From: Acanthaster planci
Lineage: Eukaryota > Echinodermata > Asteroidea > Valvatida > Acanthasteridae
Direction: 5' to 3'
Assembly (NCBI RefSeq): GCF_001949145.1
Contig: NW_019091405.1
Span: 1,466,027 to 1,516,453, forward strand
Length of the DNA stretch: 50,427 bases
Under the pieces are notes generated by a model. That model searched no databases. It was not told the DNA's origin and saw only the letters and a program-made list of their open reading frames with translations. This document shows, piece by piece, positions 34,757-46,800 of the stretch; position 1 is the stretch's first letter, and every line of letters starts with the position of its first letter. The translations under genes were made by a program, and so were the position numbers.

Positions 34757-35158
34757 ATGAATTTCCGTCAGCGCATGGGCTGGCTCATGGTGGTCGTCTT
34801 CCTGTTACTCAGTGCCCTGATACTGTACTACATGTTTGAAATCAGTGAGACTTACAACGGCCTAGCCCTGGAGCACGTCCAGTCCTATGCTAGCTCCCTG
34901 AAGAACAATCCTGGTGGCATCACCTGGAGGCAGACAATCACCAACCGACTGGTGTCCCTGCCCTTCTGGCTCTGGATGGGGATTCTTCTGGTCCCCTACC
35001 TGCAGGTCTTCTGCCTTCTCATCGCCTGCACCAAGAATGACCCCTTGACGGCCGGCATGGCCCTGGGGCCAGTCTGCTTGGTCTTGAGGCTGTGCGCCTG
35101 CCGGACCAGTGAAACGCACAGCAATCAGTACGGACTGGATGTACCCATGCACACCTGA
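34757..35158 (+). CDS. LYSET: LYSET / TMEM251, lysosomal enzyme trafficking factor
   Basis: Encodes 133 residues, close to the human core protein. It begins MNFRQRMGW, and has FEISETYNGLALEH at 27-40 and SLPFWLWMGILLVPYLQVF at about 67-85, motifs nearly identical to human LYSET. There are two membrane segments, at about 9-26 and 69-90, with a polar loop between them and a cysteine-rich tail (CLVLRLCAC). In vertebrates LYSET sits in the Golgi membrane and retains GlcNAc-1-phosphotransferase, so it is needed for mannose-6-phosphate tagging of lysosomal enzymes; this role is inferred here. The exon begins at 34710 after a strong acceptor (pyrimidine tract then CTACAG). The frame is open back to that acceptor (LVFFIQLESPNPLGE), so a longer isoform from an upstream exon is possible. 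I chose the ATG at 34757 by homology. Confidence 0.93.
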   Translation: MNFRQRMGWLMVVVFLLLSALILYYMFEISETYNGLALEHVQSYASSLKNNPGGITWRQTITNRLVSLPFWLWMGILLVPYLQVFCLLIACTKNDPLTAGMALGPVCLVLRLCACRTSETHSNQYGLDVPMHT

Positions 35159-38100
35159 TTTGCCAAGATTCAGTACAGTGCAATGTTTTGGTTTTTTTTT
35201 TTTTCGTCTCCAGCAATTCCTAGTTAGGGATCTTGAAGTGATGGCTTCTACAGGCTGAGTTGACTGGGCACTGATGAATGAACAGGTTTAATAGCAAGGA
35301 ACTCATCAACATCTAAAGAGAAAGTAGTATTTTTTACGTTGTTTAAGCAGCCATGGATATCTTTTCTTTTTTGTCCTTTCTTAGCGGAGTTAGCACTCTG
35401 TGTCTAAGATAGAGGATTGTTGGGTCTATCAACCGTCACAGTCCTCAATCCTTCACCTGTTGAAAGACTAGGACTGTTAGGGTTGATTCATGTAATTGTT
35501 TTTCTACATCAAAAGTGTATGTTTATATGTGGACTGGAGAGGTTGAAATTGAAGGTCCTAGTTTATCTGCAAATTTTCCTGAATCTTTCAAAATCCACTG
35601 TCATGTATGATGCCAGTGGCACAGTCTTTCTGCTCACCTTTTTCTGAAGCGGCATCAATTCCTATGTCGAGTTATGGTTGGACAGTCCTTGTTCTGAGTC
35701 CTCTAAAATTCCCAGAATCTCCCCGGTGGATTTAGAAGGCTCAGGGCTGGTTAGAGTTGAGAAAAATCCGGACGTGACGAGGGAGACATTTAAAGGAGTA
35801 CGAGTATTTTGGAGGAAGGTTTTTTGTAAAGAATTGTATCCAAGTTATGTAAGTGGTGCTGAGAGGAAAAACTGTACAAATTTTGGAAAAGAATTCTGGG
35901 TTGAAGTATCACGTCACTGTGGTTAGTTGGTGCTACGTTATACCTCAAGTTGCTTAGACATTGCTTAGATGAGTTTAGGAGGACAAGGACCTTATCAAGT
36001 TATGGGGGCCGCCAAGGGTGGTCCTAGCATAAGAACCAAACTTTCAAGAGACTAAAATTGCATTGTACTCTGGGGTTAATTTTTACCCGGGGAGTTCCAT
36101 AGCCCCCTTTTGGCCCCATGGGACCCGCTAACGTACACGTATGCAGCTTGCTTGTTCATGTACAGTGTTTGTGTATATGCAAAATGTGAACATTTGCTCA
36201 GGCACAAATTTAAAGTATGAGCTGTCTGACCCATGGGACCCTTTTGCACAGTAAGGTACAGTAGGATAGGAAAAAGAGGCTGGTTTAACTATTCAAAAAC
36301 CTGTACATAGGACGAGAGGGTCTGCTTTCAAGGAGTAGCCACTCTGTGTTTCGGGGTAAGCAGGATGGGAGGTGGGCCGGACCCTCTTGAAAAAGTTCCT
36401 CTCTGCAGATCAATTTCCTAACGTCATCCAATATTTTACGTGTATGTACTTGTGCGTCCTTCCCACCAAGTTTCAAACTGTTCCACCACAAGTTTTTCCA
36501 TGAAGGTAGCAGATTTAACATTACGGCAGCAGATCAGATATATTTTCAATTTTAGTTGGCATCAGCCCCGCCTTTAACCCTAACCCACTAGGGCCTTTTT
36601 ATTAGGACACATCCTCAATCTCCAAAATCCTCCAATTACTCAACTTCAAAAACTGCATACATCCTCAATCCGCCAATGTTCAAATCATCATTCATCTTGA
36701 ATCCTCCAAAACCACCCGCAGAATTTTGGAGGATTGAGAAGGGTCAGACCCACCAGAATTACAACTTATTACAACTTGTGTGCTTTACATCAAATTCAAT
36801 GTTTTTGAACGATCCTATTGACCCATCTCGTAGACAGCCATCTTTGTAGGAAAATTACAGCTGTGTGTGTTACGCCACCTCGCGCATGTGCCTGCAGAGT
36901 GCAAACTGTTCTATACACGTGCATGTTGCTTGGAATTTCTTAGAAATATGGTACAGGTCTTGGGAGTCATGAAAATCTGACGTCTAAAATGCAGAATCAC
37001 TGGGCATCCGTAGGAAGTGATTGTCAGTTGAGACATAAAGAATGCAGGATTTAGAAGTGTTTTGGGGGGTTGGAGTCATTTCATGGTTCAATAGAAACCA
37101 TTAAATGGATGTTTTCATTGAAGTTTGGAAATGGCTTTGACCAGGCTAGTCAATGAACCATGTCACATTTGTTTTGTTGCGGAAACAGTGAAGCAAGTGG
37201 GTGAAGGGGTGGGTGGGTGGCAATTTGGGTCTAGCAACCACTTCACAAGACTATTCAGATTTCCTGTTAACCTTAATTGTTGACAGTGTTAACTCATAGT
37301 CTTGTGAGAATTTCTGTCTTAGTTTTTTGAAGTGTTACAATTTGTTTACTTCATGTATATGGAAAGAACACGTGTATTAAAATCTGGTTTAGCAAAACTT
37401 GGCAATAAACCTGGCAAACATTTAAGTTGCCTCTTTTGCACATTTAGTTTACATTTTACATAAAAAGTCATACATGTACTAGACATGCTCCTGTATTTAA
37501 CAATGTACACTGCGTAATGTTTCGAACACGTGCCAGTTATTTGTACAACGAACAAGTACATTCATGTAGAAAGAATGGTATTTTGTACTTCTCTAATTTA
37601 TTTGTACAGTGGGAACTTGTCCATTTAAGAGCTTTCCAGAAGTACAGTTTTCTAATCAATCATTTCTTGTATTAGGACTTTGAAACAAAATGCCTCAGAT
37701 CAAAGTTTTCAGAATTTTGATTTTCGAATTGATTAGCCGGTTTTCTTATTTAATGAAAAAGTTGCATGTATATAAATCAGTTGTTATTTGGAACCAGAAA
37801 GTATAAATTCACTTTGTATTATTTCTCGTATTTATCCTGTTTAGTTGAAATGACGTGGCAAATTTTTTTGGGGGGGGGGCTTTATTTTGATAAGTGTCGG
37901 AGAATGCTTCTGAGGTATAGTCGCACAGTTACTGCAGGCTGTTTTATAACAATGTGCCAATATCAATGAAATAAAAATGCTAAGCATGTGGATCGTTTTT
38001 TTCTGTTTGATTAAAGCAATGAATTGTCTCAAATAAAAGACAAGGTCAAAGTAACAGGAATCCCATCATCTTCATGGGTGTTGCAAGGGGGGGGCGCCGG

Positions 38101-38566
38101 GGGAATTGAAAACTAAACAAGGGCAAAGAAAAAACAGACCCCCCCAAAAAAAACAAACCATGATGAAAATCATGGATGAAAATCACTTATTTATATAAGA
38201 ACCTCAAACTGTCCCCCTACCTCTGGTAACTGTTTATCCGCTCTTAGCTAAGGTGCGCTTTTGCCCTATGGAAATTTTTCTCCCCAAGGAAAGTGGTTCC
38301 CCAGGCCCCCCCAAATATATACACTGTACCTGGCGACACTCGTGACCACTTTATAAGTGGTATGAAGGTGTTCATGGTACCATACCACTCATGCTCGTGG
38401 TAATGTAGTCCCATGTCTTTGAAGTAGAGTGGTCAATAAAATACACAGCACAATTGCAATATTAAAGAAAATGACCAATAGAAACAATGATACTCGGAAC
38501 CAGGCTCTTTGCTTTTGTAAGTAAGAGGTACACCTTCAGTTTACATATAATGTTGGTCAGTTTCAT
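35159..38566. other. LYSET 3' flank, convergent with the MAJIN homologue
   Basis: Contains the LYSET 3' UTR. Plus-strand AATAAA motifs at about 37404, 37966 and 38033 are candidate poly(A) signals. Also holds the 50-bp mini-element at 35437 and a stretch at 36600-36740 made of repeated 'atcctccaaaa' words in both orientations. No other gene supported. Confidence 0.5.
35437..35487 (+). repeat. Mini foldback element, copy 1
   Basis: cagtcctcaatccttcacct gttg, then agactaggactgttagggtt. The first 24 bases are identical to the reverse complement of 42402-42450. The ends are complementary (cctca/agtcct). Confidence 0.65.
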
Positions 38567-40109
38567 CTAAATTAACCTCCGGGATGGGTATTTGTTTTGT
38601 ATATTCAGTAAAAAGCCCAAAACAGGCTGTTTCAAAATATTTTTTCTCAAGAAAAAAAAAACGTTTTCCTTTTTCTGTGGTTCTGTAACTTGGACAACAT
38701 TAAACGAATGTAACCCTGCTGTATCTCTCAGTAAATCTACTGGCATAAAACAAATTACGTTACTGCATAAAAAAAAACAACTGGCAAAGACAGAAACAGT
38801 AACTATCAAGTAAAAACCGTAAGCTACATTTGTACAAATTAATCCATTAAACAAGTTAGACAGTTGGGTAGTGCAGATCTTCACTGTTGGTTCAGCACTT
38901 CATGAAAAGAGATTCTTGACTGGTGTAAGCACAGCACTACGGAAAAAAAATAGGAAAAACAGAATTACTGCATAAAGGCAACTGATGCCTTTATGCATAA
39001 GCCTAAGGTTATAGTAGCTAAAGGTCCATTACACTGGTAATTCGCAATGTCAATTTGATAAAAGTTAATTATATTTAAAACAATCTAGTAGGTAAAAACT
39101 AAATAAAGATTGCTACTGACGTCAAAAGCATGAATTGAAGTCCTCCTTTATATCAAGTAAACTGAAAACAAAAGTCGTCAGTAGCAGCCAACAGAAGCCT
39201 GTTTTGATGCATCACACTACAGCTCTGCATTTATACAGCTATTTTGTTATTTTGGGGCGAACGCACCCGTGTGCGTCAGCGCTGTGCTTGCGCACGTAAC
39301 TGTGAATTACAAGAGGTCGGACAGTGATAGTGACTTGGAATCGCTTTTCCATCAACAATGTTGATGAACACTGGATCGTGTGATCAAGTCGAATCGTCCC
39401 AATTGAACCAGGATAACGTCTAGAAGACTCCAGATGAATTTCAGGCAGATGGTCGTGGTCATTCGCTGAGAATGACATCTAACCTGCATTACCCGTTTTT
39501 CTTCTGTTTTTGTGCTATGAAACCCCTATTACGGCCACAAGGTCAAGACCCTCCGGGAGAACAAGAGCCGTTTTATGACATCATCAAATCGCCAGATTAG
39601 TTTGCCGCCCTCATGGACGCTTTTTTTTACTTTGAGTATTCTCGCAGTGGACCTGAAGTCCCAAACTGACGATTTTTTAAAATAAATGTGGAGAAGCTGC
39701 CACGTTAGTCATTATGTGGGTAACAATGACCAACTCCTACTACATAACCATTTTACCTCAGAGCAATGTGATAGATCTTTAACTCCTTGTAACATCTAAT
39801 GCGGCAATTAACAGAATAACAAAAAATCCTTCCTCATCTGGTCGCAATAAAAAAACTAAGGTTCCTTCCTCTCCCTCCAACAAATATTAAATCCCAGATG
39901 ATTAAAGTGATATCCATGGGTATGCCACATTCATGACACTTCGGGGGAAGCTAAATGCAATATTTCTGCTTGGATGCACACACCAGGTCTACTGCCAGAC
40001 TGTGCTGAAGTGTTCTGCATGTACACGTATACGGAATTTCAATGAGCTCAACAGACGATAGTCCTGTGTCAGGTTACCTAACCCAACCAAGAAAAAAATG
40101 CAGCACATG
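38567..40109 (-). other. Interval holding the unplaced last MAJIN exon (three phase-compatible candidates)
   Basis: A final exon entering at phase 2 and carrying a membrane helix is expected. (A) 39352-39478 reads TTTICLKFIWSLLDVILVQL with a stop at 39352, but its acceptor has almost no pyrimidine tract. (B) 39989-40109 begins with SMCCIFFLVGLGN and has a fair acceptor. (C) 38567-38780 begins SCFFLCSNVICFMPVDLL with the best acceptor (TTTCTGTCTTTGCCAG). Sequence alone does not decide between them. Confidence 0.4.
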
Positions 40110-40720
40110 CTGTTTTGTGTGCAAAAATTAATAAAACGAAAACTGAGCCCCCGATGCCTCCTTTTTGTACTTTCAATGATTCATTGTGCATGTAACACCT
40201 CAGATTTTTGTAATAAATCTGTAACATTACCGAATGAAAATGGATATCGTTAGGAGGAAACATAAAAAGTCAAATATACATCCCACCCCTCACCAATGGT
40301 GTTATCTGGGCTGAATATTTTGACTTTTGAAACCTAACTGGCCTACTTTTGATACACAGCCAAATGCCATAAATACTGACTCAAGGGAGCCATTTGAGCA
40401 GTCTCTGTGTGATGTTTCTACATTTCACCCACCCACAGAGAGATATTAGATAGACACATAATACACAGCAGTCGAGTGCAAGTTCAACACAGTCTCTACA
40501 GACTTCTTGGATCTTGCATGGGGGTACGAAATTAATGGGGGATACACATGTTCAAAGATCACCAGGAGAAGAGTCAAGGTGCTTAGGACATTTTCATCCA
40601 TCACCTGTGCTTTCAGATAGCGTGATCACGTTTTCCTGTCCACCAATGAAAAGTGGTTGAGGAGCTCATACGTGGTAATTTGTAGCAATTTCACGAATGA
40701 CATATCTGCATTGCACGTAC

Positions 40721-40898
40721 CTCACCATCCGTTGGAGAGGTCCCCTGGATTGGAGCTGATACTGTGCCACTTCAGTTTGGTGAGTCTGTTGGTTACCAAC
40801 CAATCTCTGGAGCCTTCTTTGTTCCTCAAGCTGGTACTGTGCTCCATCGTGTTGTGCGGGTTGCAGAACATGATGTGTATCATGCTGCACTGCACCAC
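40721..40898 (-). CDS. MAJIN: MAJIN exon 9 (Q-rich, internal repeat)
   Basis: Reads GAVQHDTHHVLQPAQHDG, then AQYQLEEQRRLQRLV and, 25 residues later, AQYQLQSRGPLQRMV. These are two diverged copies of one segment. Acceptor GAACAG, donor GTACGT; phase 1 in, phase 2 out. The frame must continue in a further exon downstream. Confidence 0.7.
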
Positions 40899-43800
40899 CT
40901 GTTCATGAGATAAATGAGTGTACTACTCAAATCAGTGGAAGAAGATCATCAGGAGCCAGATTTGGGCCTGCGATTTCTGAAAATGTTGGTCTTGCGATCT
41001 AGTCTCTACCAAGGCACAACCCAGTCCAATTAGCCTTTTTTTGCCAAAGCAAACAGGTCCTTCGTACTGTGCCTGTCACACCTAAAATAGGCCCGTTTTG
41101 ACAGTCCTGCAATTTGTTAATACTGTTATGCCTCAACTACAACATCAGTCCCAACTTCAGTGCCGCATTTGGGCTGGCCCAACTGTAGTCAGCAAATATC
41201 TGTCAAAAATGTCCAAACTTCTCAAAGGTTTTTGCAGGTCACGGCTGACAGAATTTATCCAAAAGCCCCAATATGGTATTCCATCTATGGCTCAAACAAA
41301 AGCGCCATTCTGCTAGCATGTTTGCCTGATATACAAGGAATGAACATGGCACATGCTACTACGTGCAGTGGCCCAACTGCAGCACCGTGGATCAGACAGT
41401 AACAGTGCTGCTGGTCGAGATACTTGGACATTAATGAAATACATTTTGCACAGACACAGAGTGTAAACCTGTGATATGGTTGCTAGATTAAATCCAGGGA
41501 GTTACAGGAAAGTGGAGAGTTCACAGAGCAAAGATTCTTCAGTTTGCCAAAACTATATCTCATGCTGTCTGTCAGGGAACTTTCTTTTATCAAAAGGAGA
41601 GCTATCAGAGCCCAACAAAAGTCCCTGAATATCCATCACAAGGTATTCAGTCACGAGTTCAACCAGCCATTCAAATAAACTGTGACTTAAGGATTCCCTT
41701 GTCACTGTTCACCCTCTTATTTATGAGTGGTGTTGTTAAGGGACTTGAGACTGGGCTTGTGAGGGGACTTGCAAAGGGACCTGTGAATGCAATTGATTAC
41801 AACACTGGAACGATCCACTGAGACCTCACTTGTGCAAACTGCTCTTTAGCCAACTTAGCCTGTTGTCTCTGGGCCAAGTTCTTCAGTTCCGAAGAAATTA
41901 GTGGACTTTTCAGTGATAAGAGAGGGATGTCTTTTAAACTCTTGGTTTGGTGAGGTTACCTTGTGGGTATGCAGGCCGTGATGGAACATTAGCCGTGGCC
42001 CCAACCCTTGGCTCTGCTTCATGTGGATGGGATATGTCCTACGAATGAGGCATTATTAACAAGTCTATTATTACACTGCTTTCAGAATGAAATTCAAGTT
42101 ACAATATATATAGAAAACGTGAAACGTTTAGAGGGTAGAAGGTTTGACACAGAGCTGACATGGTGTGCCACTGAATCTTTTCCCTTTGAGTGTAAATGTC
42201 TTGCCGGTGGGCCAGACATGTCTAAGCAATCCACACAGAGCATGTCACGGATGAAATACACGTCTTCATCAAAGACTTCAACCATAGTCTCTTAAAGATG
42301 ATTCATTTGCTTGTCAGAGGTTGATCTTGGCTAATACTGGAGTGTTTTGCCTCTTGGCTCTGAAGTACATGTAGTAACTGAGGCAACTCTCTTAAGGCAA
42401 ACAGTCCTCAGTCCTCCAACAGGTGAAGGATTGAGGACTGCTAGGGTTAAGGCAAACATTAACAGGACCTAGAGGATGTGCCTGGGTTAAATAAATGTAT
42501 GTACGAAAGAGGGTTAAACAGTGCCATGCATGAAGATTTTAAAAATTGGCGATGCTTTAATGAGCCTAGAAATCCAATAGTTATGAAAAAAATTTCAACT
42601 GCTCCAAAACTGGAACAAAACCTGATGGCTTGGACTTGAGTGTGAAAACCTGAATACAACTCTACTGACCACACAAGTACCCAGAGGTAACAAAAATATC
42701 ACTACGAAATGAAAGTTTACAGGGCCTTGCATTTTTTGGGTCATAAATACAACACAAGCATTTTGTCATCTAAACTAAGTAATCAGTTAATCTCTGGTTG
42801 ATACCTGCATCTACTGAAATGCACTCGAAGAATCCAACACATCCAATGAAGAGCAAAACGTAATTACAGAAGTCCTAGCCTGACAAATCAAATCCTTCAG
42901 ATGCGTACATGAATACGATGCAGGGATCCTTTGTAAGTCACACCTACCCTGACATGTTCCTGCTTAGCCTGCCCGGTAACTCTAGCCAAACTACCTCTGC
43001 TACTGCCTCTCTGTCTTCTAGGTCTACACTCAGATCCTTCACTTCCCTGCTGGTCCAAGGCCCCAGATACTGTGCCTAAATGCATAACTGTTTTATTCAA
43101 GTTAACGTAATAAACTGGCTTGTCTGGTGAAAGTGTGCATTCTTGCGCTGGTGCTTTTTCCAATGCCTGAGGGGCTGCTTGAAAACATGGTTAAAGGTTC
43201 ACGCATGCATCATTAAAACAACTGTGAGCCACAAAGCCAAACCGTGATGGCATTGACAGAAAAGCTCCTGTTTATCAATCCCTGTTCATTCAATGCCAAA
43301 CCAGGATGATGTTAACAAATGCCCCTCACTTTGTCGACCATTGTTTCCTTCCCTATCTTTCTGAGAATATCTCTGAATCTAAATGAATGGCAAGATCTAC
43401 TAGCATGGGATTATAAAGAAATAAAAATCACAATATAGATAAGACTGAAATTACCTAAGTTTGACAAATGTCAAAATATCAGGATACATTGACCAAAATA
43501 TCTTACCCCTATAGGTCCAGGTTTTCCAGACCTTCCACTGCAGGGGTGGGGGGGATATCCCAATATCTTAGCTATTCTAACAACCAATCTCTTTGAAACT
43601 TTTATATCATAAAGAAATCCCTAATGAGGACACCTATGACTCTTTAATTCAATCTGCCAAAAGGTGTTGGCATTATGGGTAATTATCGTGTATGCTTCCA
43701 TACATGTTGGCCGGTGTATTGAGTGTGGTCAATGGTCAATTCTGGCCTGTCGTGGATAACTGGACATTTATCTAGAATGGTTATCGTGACACAGCTCCAA

Positions 43801-46800
43801 CCATGTGCGTTGGAGACATCTATCAACCTACTGCAACCTTTGACTGTATCTTTTCAATAAACTCAACCAGGTTTGTTCACTGACCTTGCGATCTGAGATG
43901 GTAATTTTTGATTGTATGTTGCTGTCTCTCATTAGTGTCTGGCACCCTGTCTCTACGCCGCAGTAAGTAAGCCCTGTGCTGCACATCTTGCTGCTCCAGA
44001 GACTGGTCTTGACTACTAAAGCCAGAGTGAGCAAAAGATATGTTGAAGTTAGGACCATGCATTGTGTTTTGCAGTGGACCACCAAAGGCCAGAACTAATT
44101 ATATCAGTGATTACAAGTCAGGACTTCAGACTATGAACTCGGGGCTACAATTTTCATCTTGGTTGCAATGTGACTAAGTTAATGCCAAGTCTATAAAAAT
44201 AACACAAAATTGGTTTCCAAAATCAAGCCCATATTCCAGCTGGGGCTCAACTTCAGACTTAAACCCTTCTTTGTTTTCAGAGTGGGATGGCCTTTGTATC
44301 TCGGCATTTGACTTCACCACAGTCATCAATAAAATATCTAGCAGGGGAGTCTTTTCTGAATGTAGTAGGAGTCTGAGACGGAACCAGCCTTACCGAGTGT
44401 CAGAGGGCTTCATTTTCTTTGGCTGAGGAGGGGAAGGCGAACGCGTCTCTTTCACTTCAAAAGTTCTGGTGTGTTTTCGGCGATGTGTACCACCAGTGAA
44501 AGCGGAGGAAGAGAGACGTCCCATCCTACGAGCCTGGAAAATGAAAAAGGAACGACGTGAACGCTACTTTCAGACAAGTGAACGTCAGAGACAAACTCGA
44601 CAATAAGCCAGCAAGTACTACCTGTTCCGTCTGTCTCTTGGACTCTGTTTGTGGGGACTTCGGCTGGCGCTGTGTCGGTTGTGCCTCCACATCTTGCCGT
44701 GCCTTGACGAACAACGTTAGCATTGAGGCATGGGTCTGCAGCCACCTGCTATTCTCTGTGAAGACAAGGAGGGAGGCCATTTTCCATGGCTTTCTTTCTG
44801 AAAAATCAGAGGAAATTACACTTATTTGTACTGCAACAGTCGTCAGTTGGAACAAGTTCTGTGATAGGAAGATCAGTATGTTAGTTGACTTCATCCCAGA
44901 TCTGTACACAGCAATGCTACTGCATAATGCATGCATAATGCCAAACACCTTTTGCGATTAAGAGGCTTGGCCCCTACTAATTGGTCCTGACCATGCAGCA
45001 CGTGATAAGTCTGCTGGAATTCTCCGGCTTTTTTAATCTTCCCCAAACAAAAGAGCAGCTGACAATTCCAACAACCTGCAGTCAGAACAGTATATTCATA
45101 TGAGAAGGCACGCTTACTCCGGCCAGTCTGCAATCTGAGTGGCCAGCCTGCGATCTGAGAGGCGGCCGGCTTCATTGCTTCCCCCGGGACAGTAAGTTCC
45201 TCCTTCAACCAGTCACCATTGATGAAATTGCTACGACATGAATATACATCACCCAAACTATTGTGTGTCATGATATGCAGAAAGGGTGCAGGAATCTGAT
45301 GCATTATTCATACAACTTTGGATTTTGCCTGGTGTCATATACGCAAAAAAGTACACACACACTAGTACACACACACAAATACCAGGCAAGATTCACTATT
45401 AAATGTTGAAGTCACAGCCATATGTAGAACAGTCTTATCTTCGAGCTTCATGGCTTCCTGCCGTCAAAGCTCCACTCCGCTGCATGTCCAATAACCAATG
45501 AAGTTTGGTACCCAGACACAAGGGTATTTTATAGTTGATTTGTGCATGCATTTTCCCTTGTGTCGAAAGGTGCCCTGCTAAATGTACAGTGTGCTATACC
45601 ACACACGAGTTTTACATGCACTAGTCATGTATGTACATAGCTGTTTACTTTTTACCACTTTTTATAAGCTTTTGGAAGAGGAAAACAACAAATCAAAGGT
45701 GAATTTGCTGACTGCTATTCTTGGTCACAAAAACGGACACTTTTATTTCAAGACAAGACACTGTTAATAACAACTACTGTAGCTTCATTTTTTGTCATTA
45801 TATCGACACTTTCGATACATCAGTTTCAATGTTGAAGTGATATCGTTCACATTGATATCAAAGCAAAATTGATATATCGGATATTATTAATATATCGACG
45901 GACATTACGAAGGAGACAAGACAAGTCCCCAATGAGACTTTGTAATGTCACCACCACTTTACCTGTATGGATTATGAAATGGTCGGTCTTCACTGGGGTC
46001 AGGTTACCAGACAGGACCACACTGATTGCTTCCTGTGTTAGAATAAAGAGATAAAATAAAACTTGGTGCAGAAGCAAAGCAAGTTCTTGCTTTACCTTCA
46101 GCTTAGTTTATTTCCCACTTTGGACAGTGCTATTTCAAGCCAGTGAGCCTCAATTCCTTCGTAAGACTTTAACTTTCAACATGATACTATACAGCAAGTG
46201 GTTAACCCATTGGTACAATTTCTTCTCATAAAACCATTTTTCAGTGACACATAAGAAAACATCAAACATACCTCAATTTCATGTTGCATGGACTTTGCAT
46301 CACAAGGTAGAATATGTTCGTGGCTGTAAATAAATTTCAGCGCAAAATGGACTTCAGAATTGTGATATGGAGTTACTGAAATTTCTTTAGTTACAACCAA
46401 CCCCCGTGTGCTGTAAACACATACGCCGGGGTATCTCAAACAAGTTTGAGCTTCTTGGCATGGGAAGAGCAATAGTTTCTTGAACAAAACATCAACAGAG
46501 AAGAAATTGAAACATTCTGAATTAATGCATCATCGTAGCTGTGACATGAATGGGTTGGGATTGAAAATAATGATAAAGACAGAAAAAAAGGAACAAAAGT
46601 GGAATGCTGATTAAAACCCTGTGCTTTGACACAACACACCAAAGGTTAAGGTGACAGAGGTCAGAAGAACACATCTGTCCACAAAAGATCCATCAACAGT
46701 AATCCTTCCAGTTACTTCAAAATTTATTGGGAGTTTCTTGGGAGCTTCTGCAATTAGTTCTGAGCGGGATCTACTGTTACATTATGTGATCCGTGCACCC

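Noticed and set aside
34862-35216. Minus-strand frames over LYSET
   Set aside because: Antisense shadows of a well-supported plus-strand protein.
38567-38884. 105-residue hydrophobic minus-strand frame as an independent membrane protein gene
   Set aside because: Its start part is a T-rich pyrimidine tract and it has no own start support. It is kept only as last-exon candidate C for the MAJIN homologue.
39239-39478. A 79-residue frame (QVTITVRPLVIHS...) over MAJIN last-exon candidate A
   Set aside because: It needs a phase 0 entry, while exon 9 leaves at phase 2. The in-phase reading is a different frame.
44526-44961. Long plus-strand frame 44557-44961 and minus-strand frame 44526-44948 as single-exon genes
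   Set aside because: The minus frame is MAJIN exon 4 plus intron read-through; the plus frame is its shadow.
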